Assembly (NCBI GenBank): GCA_921293015.1
Contig: OV121087.1
Span: 37,803,235 to 37,867,234 of the forward strand
DNA: 64,000 bases
Direction of reading: 5' to 3'
Source of the DNA: Phorcus lineatus
Taxonomy: Eukaryota > Mollusca > Gastropoda > Trochida > Trochidae
Part shown: piece by piece, positions 12,501-20,383 of the stretch
How positions within the stretch are numbered: position 1 is the stretch's first letter
Layout: each line of letters starts with the position of its first letter
Made by a program: the position numbers and the translations under genes
The notes under the pieces: model-generated
Seen by the model: only the letters and a program-made list of their open reading frames with translations
What the model was told of the DNA's origin: nothing
The model's database searches: none

Positions 12501-15260
12501 ATCACCCCTGGTGGCAGTTGTAAGCCATGCTGCCTCAGTGCACACCTCAGTCACGCTCCATGTTGGAAGGACATCTCGTCCATGTGGGAACACAAGGCTT
12601 AACTAGAATATTTGGCTATGTCCTACCATATTTTGTTCTACAAAGGTTTTGATCTCTAAATATTAGCCTTTGTGAGTGCATTTATGTATTTTGAAGGAAC
12701 TGTGTAATTTGAAGGGAAATCAAGTTTTCATTGTTATTTTTGTTATTTCATTATTGTTTTCATGACTATGAGCCTAAATGAAATGTATCACTTCAAAATG
12801 TTTGTAAATGGATAATAACTTATCCATTATGCTACCTTAACCATAAATGATTATTTGGCAGTTTAAGGGTTTACTTGAGTAAAATTCTAAAGAAGGTTTC
12901 TCTCTAACTATATTGATATGTTATTTTTTGTATCCATCACTGAGGTTCTTTTATTTGTTTTCAATTTTATTTTTGAACCTCGCCACAACGTAACATGAAA
13001 TGTGAATGTTGCTACTACTGTACGTTACAGTGAAATGGAATAAATCTTGTGGCACGAGTTTCAGTTCTTGTGTTCTTGCTGCTACAGTTTTAATGTCCGA
13101 TGTTTTTGCACTTGCAGGTGTCGCAAATGTTACCAGAGAAATTTGCTGAACAGATCATCCGTGTATTCTGTAAAGATCTGAATTCACCAATGAAACTGAG
13201 GAAAGCCGCGAGGTCTTTCAAAGCCTGGTGCTCTGACAAAGACAACGGCATGAAAGTTCCAGAGGTGGGAGTCAATTACCTTTATCATCATCATCATCAT
13301 CATCATCATTAAGTAAAGTGAATGAGAAGAAGCTTTACAGAAATCTCATGTTTTTCTAAGGTTGATAGCTAATATGCGAATTATTTTTTGGTTAAAATTT
13401 CCAAAGTGTTGCAAGTCCAGTTTTACATGTTGGCACATATAACCTTCCACTTAAACGGCCAGTTCGATTACGTTTTCAGCGATAAGCTTATGCTGCTAAC
13501 GAAGCTATTTTTAGATACAGTGCGTCAGCAGTTAAGTAGATCTATAAATAGAATGAGAAAAGTCCCTTCCCATAATGCAACGCTGCATGTTTTCACAACA
13601 TGGCGACAATCACGTTTGTGTCAGCGTGTCGAATGGGTCTGAGGGGTGATGCGGGGTACTTGGTCATGTGCCAGTGTCAAAAGAGAAGGGACATTGTGAC
13701 ATGTCCACGAATCAATCAAAATGAACATATAAATACAGATGACCATGCGTTTTTTCCTCAATTTCGATCATGGCGAGCTGTCAGTGCAACAACACTTGTT
13801 CTCGGTCAGGAAAACGTGGATCATGTCCTTGTAAGCAGATGAAGAGATATTGCAGCGATCTATGTCAGTGTGGTCATTTACTTCCGTGTACAAACCGCGA
13901 AGATCAACCGATTGACGGCGACCTGTAAATATTCACTTCTTGCTTTGCTCTGGTATTCCGTTTGACATAAACTTTTTTATTATTATTTTTTTTTCATTTT
14001 AGTTTGTGAGGAACCAAGAAGGAAACTATAGGCAGAGAAAGGTTTGTTTTTTCATGATACATGGTTATATTAATGTAATGTTATATCTTATATATTGCCC
14101 TATATATTTGATTTGGACAATAACATATAGCATATTGGCATATTTAAAAAGCATCTTCAACAGAATTAACCTAAATGAAGTTAAGATATATGTTTTCGTT
14201 AATAGTGACTATATCTAAAATTATGATCCTGTTTGCAGAGGTTTCTACCGCTGGATGTACCAGAGATTCCCACCAAAGTCCGCAAACAATCGAAAATACC
14301 AATTCCTTCTACCGCCTCCAAAATCAAGCCAGCGTCTTCAAAACTACCTGCACCTGCAAGATCTAAAGTCAAGTCTGCATCTGCATCAGCCAAGAAATCG
14401 GCCAAGACATCTTCCAAGCCTGCATCGGCCAAGACATCTGCCAAGCCTACATCTACCACCTCGGAACTAACACCTGAAAGCTTGTTGAAAGTCCAGGTAA
14501 CCTATTATCAGTTTTAATTTCTCACATCTGTGAGTAGTAAGTTGCTTTCAATTGTTATATGTGTAAGTTTTAGGAATTAATTATCATGTACACATGTTAT
14601 TGTATATGATATTTCTCAACAAAGACGAGTGTCAAATCAATTATCCCAGCTCATAATCAATTGTGACATCGAATTGATTAATGCAAACCTTGGTCAGTAC
14701 ATTACCATTACCAACATCTGATTCTTGAATTTTTTGTATTTATTTTGATATTACAATTGCAGAAGTACATTGACGGTTTGGACGAGGTAGCGAAAAGGGA
14801 GCTACTGACTAAGATGATCTTGCGGGATGACACAGCACTTCAGACAGCAGTATCAGCCTTTGATGATCCGGATCCCCAGCCCCCTGCAGACCAAGCTCCA
14901 GTTAGGTGGTGTCATTGTGGGAATTGCAAGCCAATGCCCACAGAAGCCGAGAACAGGTGTTGTGTAAAGAGGGGAGGACAGTGTGTTACAACTAAAGAAA
15001 AGTTCAATCGTGTTGTTATGGATGAAGATGTTCTCGACGCAGCCGGAGCCTACAGGAACGATTTATATGCCTACGACCATGTGAGAAATAATCGTATGTT
15101 TCGACACACAGCATACAGACAATTCATCCTGATGACATACGGTGTTTTGCGTGCTGGACAAAGGAAAGTTGTCCCTTCATGCGTGGTTTTAGCAATCAGA
15201 CAACGTTACCCCTCTACAGATGGACAATACACAGGCTTTCGTTCAGCGCCTCTTATTTAA
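3543..15260 (+). CDS. Gene A: SAMHD1-like protein with C-terminal P2X7 ballast domain (5' end outside window)
   Basis: Eight exons are readable: 3543-3599, 3971-4163, 6148-6228, 6633-6737, 13118-13264, 14003-14041, 14239-14496 and 14763-15260 (TAA). Exons 1-5 match the C-terminal half of animal SAMHD1, the GTP/dNTP-activated dNTP triphosphohydrolase: ITDALVKANGYIKIPG, then AYTKLTDEILQQIL, RNLYKCAGES (holding the Arg and Lys equivalent to human 451 and 455 near the allosteric site), TIDYGQGNENP, and VSQMLPEKFAEQIIRV. Exon 6 encodes 13 residues, exon 7 a basic low-complexity linker, and exon 8 a P2X7-type ballast domain. The HD catalytic exons must lie left of the window. Every donor is GT except after exon 2, where AAG is followed by GCTAGT, a candidate GC-AG intron (gene B has GTTAGT). 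Introns hold a Tc1 and a LINE. The exons are surely SAMHD1-like. Continuity into exons 6-8 rests on compatible phase and absence of any other gene start. Confidence 0.85.
4291..5820 (-). mobile_element. Tc1/mariner transposon in an intron of gene A
   Basis: About 1.53 kb bounded by inverted termini: the left end reads TACTCTCCCAAAAAAGAAAC and the right end is its complement (TTTCTTTTTTGGGAGAGTA), each next to TA as expected for Tc1 target duplication. One transposase gene occupies the minus strand. The termini resemble those of the copies at 9398 and 35992, suggesting related families. The element interrupts the intron between gene A exons 2 and 3, antisense to the gene. Confidence 0.93.
4488..5490 (-). 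pseudogene. Tc1 transposase (DD34E), one frameshift near the C-terminus
   Basis: Starts MPRLTTEHRN and contains paired helix-turn-helix regions (TVARRMNTHQSTISRLW, RISAQTVRNRLR) with a basic GRP-type linker (RPRSGRPK), then the catalytic triad WFSDESRF, QQDNARPHTA and SPDLNPIEHLWD. The spacing from second D to E is 34 residues, giving DD34E. At about 4636-4645 the frame slips: the open frame runs on into an unrelated tail ending at 4537, while the +1 frame supplies the usual end (GGHTRY, stop at 4488-4490). Otherwise the frame is open, so the copy is fairly young but probably inactive unless the slip is a sequencing error. Confidence 0.9.
6974..7560. repeat. Diverged tandem repeat built on a GTTTCCATGGAAAC palindrome
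   Basis: Three related units begin near 6974 (GTTTCCATGAAAAC), 7216 (GTTTCGATGGAAAC) and 7346 (GTTTCCATGGAAAC). Each continues with similar text (AAAACCCC, CACCACTT, a CATAxCAA stretch). The block closes with ACGGACGGA and a GGTGGGGGATAA tail. It lies in the intron after gene A exon 4. Units are well diverged, so the array is old. I recall similar dispersed sequences from bivalve genomes but cannot name the family. Confidence 0.5.
7687..7776 (-). repeat. Possible tRNA-derived SINE head
   Basis: On the minus strand TTGCAGTGGTTAAATGG resembles a pol III A box region and GAGAGTTCGATGC, about 60 nt further on, resembles a B box. The cloverleaf does not pair convincingly and the sequence would not be a functional tRNA. 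It fits a degenerate tRNA-like SINE head just upstream of the LINE. Confidence 0.3.
7985..11515 (+). mobile_element. Decayed LINE split by a Tc1 insertion
   Basis: Several frames together show an old non-LTR retrotransposon in the + direction. At 8007-8110 there is an endonuclease C-terminus (LLDLMIISDEINVDDCG, then ISDHEG). At 8480-8857 there is a reverse transcriptase piece (PISLISCVGKVFERVVDK, YQAGFQKGHSTVHQL, CDVSEACDRVWHRGL). Around 8890-9390 come a GVPQGS-like block (GSVFGPFLFMLFINN) and thumb-like text. After the Tc1 it resumes with AAHIVTGLPKYATL and ends at 11051-11277 with a Cys/His knuckle (CKCGYLCENVFHFMFEC). Many stops and shifts show it is dead. It lies in the intron between gene A exons 4 and 5. 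Confidence 0.85.
9398..10833 (+). mobile_element. Decayed Tc1 transposon nested in the LINE
   Basis: Inverted ends (left TACTAGCCCAAAAAAAGAAA; right TTTCTTTCTTGGGGGAGTA) flank a broken + strand transposase. The clearest frame runs 9973-10326 with VLFTDECRF (first catalytic D) and SLMVWGGI. After a stop it continues with QDNARPHAVRVVQQYL (second D), and near 10420 SPDISPIEPVWD, which keeps the E. The N-terminal half has several stops and lacks a clear first helix-turn-helix. It splits the LINE exactly between thumb-like and C-terminal portions, so it arrived after the LINE and then decayed. Confidence 0.85.
13284..13310. repeat. (CAT)n microsatellite
   Basis: About nine ATC/CAT units just downstream of gene A exon 5. 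The reading as polyhistidine is intronic and not meaningful. Confidence 0.9.
13770..13928 (+). CDS. Small cysteine-rich ORF, 52 codons, in an intron of gene A
   Basis: An ATG-to-TAA frame encodes 52 residues with nine cysteines in the order C-x-C-x3-C-x8-C-x-C-x6-C-x3-C-x-C-x5-C, including the blocks SCQCNNTCSRSGKRG and RYCSDLCQCGHLLPC. The regular Cys-x-Cys spacing resembles short zinc-binding cysteine-rich modules attached to larger proteins. The frame overlaps a different open frame (13600-13839) that itself contains MCQCQKRRDIVTC, so the locus may be a frameshifted relic of a longer cysteine-rich protein. It has no visible promoter or splice context. It could be a retro-inserted fragment, or chance, though nine cysteines in so short a frame is unusual. 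Confidence 0.35.
   Translation: MASCQCNNTCSRSGKRGSCPCKQMKRYCSDLCQCGHLLPCTNREDQPIDGDL
14763..15260 (+). CDS. Terminal exon of gene A: P2X7-type C-terminal ballast domain (P2RX7_C)
   Basis: The exon encodes 165 residues after an AG acceptor and ends in TAA. A predicted helical lead-in (GLDEVAKRELLTKMIL) precedes the signature WCHCGNCKPMPTEAENRCC, then GGQCVTTKEKFNRVV, FRHTAYRQFILMTYG, VVPSCVVLAIRQRYP and the closing DGQYTGFRSAPLI. Human P2X7, as I recall it, has WCQCGSC, CCRKKPGACITT, RHCAYR and ends SEGQYSGFKSPY, so the match runs in order through the whole domain. In rat P2X7 the ballast is cytoplasmic, holds a dinuclear zinc site and binds guanine nucleotide. There are no membrane segments here, so this is the module without the channel. 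Confidence 0.92.
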   Translation, partial: KYIDGLDEVAKRELLTKMILRDDTALQTAVSAFDDPDPQPPADQAPVRWCHCGNCKPMPTEAENRCCVKRGGQCVTTKEKFNRVVMDEDVLDAAGAYRNDLYAYDHVRNNRMFRHTAYRQFILMTYGVLRAGQRKVVPSCVVLAIRQRYPSTDGQYTGFRSAPLI

Positions 15261-15585
15261 TTTGTTATGTTCAAACAAAGAGTAGCCAAAAATAGATGTG
15301 ATCCATCAAATATAATTGAATCCAGTACATGGATATTTTATCATGCACAACAAATGTGATAAAATGGTATTCTAGAAGTTGGTAGTACAGTGAAGACAAG
15401 ACATTTTATGGAGTGTCAACTTTTTTATTTATTCGTATGTATATAAGAATAGAATCTTCATTTGTATATATGTATTAATCTTCATATGTATATAAGAATA
15501 GATTATTCAAAGGACTTGCATATTCTTACAAAGTTAATGATTTTTTCTGTGTACGTATATATATTTATTCACATCTCCTATGTGT

Positions 15586-15622
15586 AATAAAACCACAACA
15601 TCTAAATATATCAATAAATAAA
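15586..15622 (+). terminator. Polyadenylation signals of gene A
   Basis: AATAAA occurs at 15586-15591 and twice more, overlapping, at 15613-15622, about 330-360 nt past the stop codon. This suits an AT-rich 3' UTR ending near 15.64 kb. The cleavage site is not visible. Confidence 0.55.
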
Positions 15623-15639
15623 GCTAGCATACACTGTCC

Positions 15640-16190
15640 TGAGCTAGATTTACAGGTCTATTTATAAAACAACTTTATCATAAATGATCGCTAAATGTGC
15701 ACATAAAACATGATCATATTATGTCATGGATTTTGTCTGGGACAGATTGTTGTGTATAAAAAGTAAGACAATGGGACCAAGGGCGTGCTTTATTTGACGA
15801 TACAACCATGCGCGAGATTAATGATGTCATGTCAGTTATTAGGACGTTATGACGTCATAATTGTTAAGTCCATTGATCAAACATGAGGGGCCATCTATTG
15901 GCTGACTCGGTGTCTGCGACTCGAAGCCAAATCTCAATTGAGAATATATGTTTTGTGCAAATATTTTATTATACATGTTCAATAAATGTAATTGACATAG
16001 ATTGTTCAATTCATTTGATTTTGTTATCATTTGAGCGCCCATCCCTTTACCAAATGGAGGACTCGCCCAATGCTAATGAATATGTTCTACGAAGTGAGGC
16101 ATCATTATTTTCAAAATATATTTTTTATTAAATTACCATAATTTTCAACTGATTTTATATAAAAAGCGAGTAATTGTTATGGGTATATCA
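15640..16190. other. Intergenic spacer, nothing recognised
   Basis: This separates the 3' ends of gene A and the convergent minus-strand gene. I searched the minus strand for the missing C-terminal exons of that gene (for example a DVWH-like block) and saw none. Confidence 0.4.
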
Positions 16191-16192
16191 TA

Positions 16193-16348
16193 TAAGAAAT
16201 AGAAAACTCGTTGTTGTGCATCTATCGTTGAATAAAACATAGCAGGGAGCATAAAACACGAAGGGCGCAATTGCATATTTTATGTTTTATGCTCCCTGCT
16301 ATGTTTTATTCAACGATAGATGCACACCAACTCGTCTTCTATTTCTTA
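16193..16348. repeat. Near-perfect 66-bp foldback (MITE-like hairpin)
   Basis: The left arm 16193-16258 and right arm 16283-16348 are reverse complements with only a few mismatches, separated by 24 bp. The core is CAACGATAGATGCA against TGCATCTATCGTTG. A transcript through it would form a very stable hairpin. It sits about 110 bp beyond the last recognisable exon of the minus-strand gene, where that gene's next intron would be. Confidence 0.9.
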
Positions 16349-16455
16349 AATAACAATCTGTACCGAAGAATTTTGTAGGGCTTCATGTCAGTATGTCATG
16401 TGACAATTTGTTATTTTTTATAATAATTAATTATGCTATTCAATAAATCACTTAC

Positions 16456-19246
16456 TCATGGTTTTGGCAATTGTTGGACTTTGATCAGTCACAACTTCTG
16501 CTATGCTAACCGATTTTGTGACCTGGTCCATGCAGCGGAGAAATCCGATTTTCTCCATGGCCACGCTGTTGGGGGCTTCTCTCAGGTCAACGATTTCGAG
16601 GCTGACGATCTGGCGAGTGTTGACCTCCATCATTGTGTACGTGCAGTATTGGGCTGTGTGCCCTGGAGAATCGTTCCTCCCGTCTCCTGCCAATACGATG
16701 TGGGATTCATTTTTTTGCAACTTGGTCAGAATGTCTAACTGCATGGAGTTCCAGTATAATTCTATGGCGGGAAGTGAATAGTATCTCTGCACATTGTAAA
16801 AAAACGATTTCGTGACACATCCTAAGTTCATGAAGGAAAACAGCAGGTCGATTTTTGAAAAACAATTTCCGGTGAGCAATATATTGGCAGCCATCTGAAG
16901 GTTACCTGTGAAGATAGACTTGATTTTTGGTTGCGAACACCATTGTCCGGAATGTCCTTTGGGGCAATTCCAGGATACCACAAGAGCGGTAGCCACCATT
17001 CAAGTGAACACAAAACTGTTCTGACACTGTTGACAAACAGGTCCTGTTGAATTCTTCACTAATTCTACAATAGAATGTACAAAGGCTATACATTTCTTTG
17101 AAGATATTGCATCCAGGTAATCCTCGCCGCTGTCAAGACCAGGCATAGGCTCGTTGTCATCCATGTCGGGCAGTGACATATTAAGGAAGTCATCTTGGCT
17201 GCTGATGCTGTCGATGCTCTCCCCAAGGGTGGCACTGTAAATATGATAATAAATTCACCATTTTGAATTCAATAGGTATTATTAATATTATTACAGTCTT
17301 ATTACTATAGGGTGGGGATTGCATAATCTGTGATAAGAGTTATCAAAATTAATATGCATTCAACAAAGAATGTATTCTAAAAAGTTTAACTTCCTTACAG
17401 AAATTGTTTCAGGGAAAAGGGGAAAATTACAAACATGAGTCTCCTCCATGCCATTCCCCCCAAAAAAATCAGCTTTCCTATGCCCATATTTGAGCAAATA
17501 GTCATTACCGGTATTTGATGGTATTTGGTAAAATCCTTATTCAGTGTGACATTTTAATGTTTATTCTTATGTGCTCAGAGAACAGCATAAATCACATACC
17601 TGGTCAAATTGACAGCATCATTCAACTCTTCCAAGGGTGAAGCTAGGTTGTGGTCAGAGAGATCTTCAAACTGTCTGTTGTAAAGGAAAATATATTTCTA
17701 TATTAATCATATGCTCATAAAAAAAAAAATTAATTCATATAATCATGTGTGAGAAATTTTTAATGAAAAATTTCTTGATGTGGGATAAGTATATCCACAT
17801 GCAGAATCTATGTGAATTCATGTGAACAATACAATTGACAATAGGAATATTTCCAGATTTGTAACATAAACATACTCATTGCATGATGTAGGAACATCGT
17901 CAGTTTGCATGTCACTGGTAGGAGAACTCGGCATAGATATCAATGACAGATCTGAAAATTAGAAATCATTAGGTGATCATTAGGTAATATAATCATGTAT
18001 GGCCATATATAGATTCATAAAAAATTAATTTCTGTCAAGGGCATAGAAACAGAATTTCTGTAATAAACATCTCCATGTTCATACTTTCTGTAAGGACCAT
18101 AAACTAAATCATAAATTGGGAGGTAATTCAGAGGTAATTACTGAGATCTGTTGAAAATAATAAACTGAACAAAAGCAACAAAGCTCTGATAGTATCAATG
18201 AACGCTCTGACATCTAAACAAAACTCTGGTGTTGTGAACAAGGCCGAAGGCCCTGACATCATCAAACAATGCTTATATGACATAATTGATGGGAGTGAAA
18301 TATATCCTCAGCAAATCTCAGATATTCATAACTGTTTAAAATTAATGTTATTGATATATGCTTGATATCAGGAAAGACCTCTCTAGCATCTATATTGTAT
18401 TTTATACCTTTGAAAATGTCAATACCCACCAGCAACATTTGATATGATATCCAAATCTCGGTTTTTCTGAGGTGTGCTCACTGTTGGGAGCTTGAGACAT
18501 TCTTGTTGGGGGGTTCTGTCCCACGGATCCCCCAGCATCTCAGGTGCTGGCAGGTCTGTTTTGGAACTGCAAATTACAACAATAATTGAATCAGTTAGTA
18601 TACATATATGGACTATAAGGAAAAGGACATGAAAGACATTCAGTTTCATCAATATTATCAAAGTTGGAGATGATAAGCTCTAAAATGCTAAACAATATAT
18701 GCCAGCATTAAAATTGAATTCTTACAATAATACTTGAATTATATTTATTTATTCGTTTCAATTAGTATTACTTATGGCTGAAATAAAATTATGATATATA
18801 TGAACTTCAAATGTGTATTTCCTTACTATGCAGTAATAATTTTGGTTGAACCTATCTTTTCAATGCCCATCAAATTTTGACAACTACTGTACAGTACAGT
18901 TCCCTTCATTTTTTTCAAAAACAGTCACTCCTTTATGAAATCATGGAATTGACATGTTGATAAAAGCAATTTCATCCAGAGAAATAACCATGTTTATATT
19001 AGCCTATCATGTGAACAACAGTAAAAACAGTTGTACTTACTTGCAGTCACATGTCAACTCATGGTTGTCAAGCAAATGCTTTGCCAGTTCAAAGTCCGTA
19101 AATTTCAGTGCCGATTTCAGGTCTTTCCATTTTTGAGCAAGGTCTCCCAAATAAATCCGCTTGGCATTTCTCTCTTGTTGTCGTCTCGCAGGCGAATTTC
19201 CATCGTACTTTCGCGGTCGCCCTCGACTTCGCACAACTTCACTCAT
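16456..19246 (-). pseudogene. Five-exon gene with AT-hook and transposase-like core, interrupted and 3'-truncated
   Basis: Exons in transcript order are 19246-19041, 18566-18430, 17951-17876, 17674-17600 and 17234-16456, all with GT-AG borders and compatible phases. The start MSEVVRSRGRPRKYDG contains an AT-hook core (RGRP) followed by a basic, helix-forming stretch (RRQQERNAKRIYLGDL). Exons 2-4 are acidic and Ser/Asp-rich. Exon 5 has a putative zinc site (CQQC, then NCPKGHSGQWCSQP), then IVLAGDGRNDSPGHTAQYC, and later VVTDQSPTIAKTM. The two Asp positions on predicted strands look like the first two of a DDE/RNase H-like catalytic set. The Glu-bearing part would be in missing exons. An in-frame TGA at 17002-17000 lies between the two zinc half-sites. 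I recall similar uncharacterised proteins in fish and invertebrates but no name. It is probably a domesticated or recently dead transposase-like gene. Confidence 0.6.
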
Positions 19247-20060
19247 AGTAAAACTCTTCTTTTTTAAGAAAGATATCTAAGTTACTTCACATAAAGTTTT
19301 TAATGTACGGAAAACTGCAGCACTGTGAGTAATTTGGAGTGCGATAGTCTGGACGAATCTTTGTTTATATTGGGAAGCCGGAGCGAAGCCACTTTTCTCC
19401 TCAGTGTCATATTGATTGAGCTTAGCCATTTGAGATGTCATAATTAGTTATGCAAACATTATTTACATTATTAATCCCCAACAATCAAAACATCCAAGTA
19501 ACTACAAGGTTACTACAACGCAGATCAATCATGCAGCGGACAACAATCTAATGGCCGCCATGATCGCAATAGAGTTAAGCCCCTTGGTAGTGCTGGTCAG
19601 TGGCTTCGATTGTTTTCGCTATTTTTTTCAGTTTGAAGGACGGATTACAACTAATTACCAAACATGAAAAAGTTGTAAACACAGAAAATAGAAAACAAAT
19701 CGAATATATAAAAAAGTTACGTGTCGCGTGCAAAAGGGAATTCCCTCCCGAATATTTGTGGAACAGAAAATACCCGGTCGAACTGGCCGTTTAATCAAAG
19801 GAAATAACTTCCCAAGGAATGAAATTCAACAAACTTTAATTTTAAAACTGCCTATTCTTATCTTTTCAGACAATTTCGGTTAAACGAAAGTCGGCAGAGA
19901 CTGGAAATGCTGTCCGAAGCAAAAGATCTCGGAAGTAGATATCGAACACTAAAGGAAGACATATTGACATCTTACATATGAATGTAGTGGCTCAGCATGA
20001 ACGTTTGCTTAAAATCAATTTTCAACCATTTCTGTATTCTAGAAATTGGTGATTTTGTTT

Positions 20061-20383
20061 TTAAGGATGTTCGCACCTTAGTCACAGTGACAAAACTCAA
20101 ACTTGAAGAAAATTATGTTTACTCTAACATGTTTTCATATTAAAAACAGTTTAATACAGGAACTAATTTAAATTTGAGATTTCTCAAAAAAGGTCATCAT
20201 TTCCCCATTGACTTGATTAAATCTTTGACTGACAAAGGGATCTTTGTCTTAACATATTTCGAAAAAAACCCATTGACCCCCATTTTTTGGGGTTGATATT
20301 TCAAGCAAATATACTAAACTTTTGAGAAAAACAAGTTAGAAAAAAAGTTTCATACTTTAAATTTGAGGAACGGACATCCTTAA
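20061..20383. mobile_element. TTAA-flanked MITE
   Basis: The 323-bp segment starts TTAAGGATGTTCGCACC and ends GGAACGGACATCCTTAA, giving short inverted ends (AAGGATGTYCG) flanked by TTAA on both sides. No coding frame is present. TTAA target and length fit a piggyBac-type non-autonomous element, which is inference from ends alone. Confidence 0.55.

Noticed and set aside
19600-19938. Open frame of 64 codons followed by a basic segment after an AG
   Set aside because: It starts without ATG, no family is recognised, and only a loose TTTTTTTCAG acceptor and a TTTTCAG at 19870 support it. Possibly exons of a divergent gene opposite 19246, but too weak to list.
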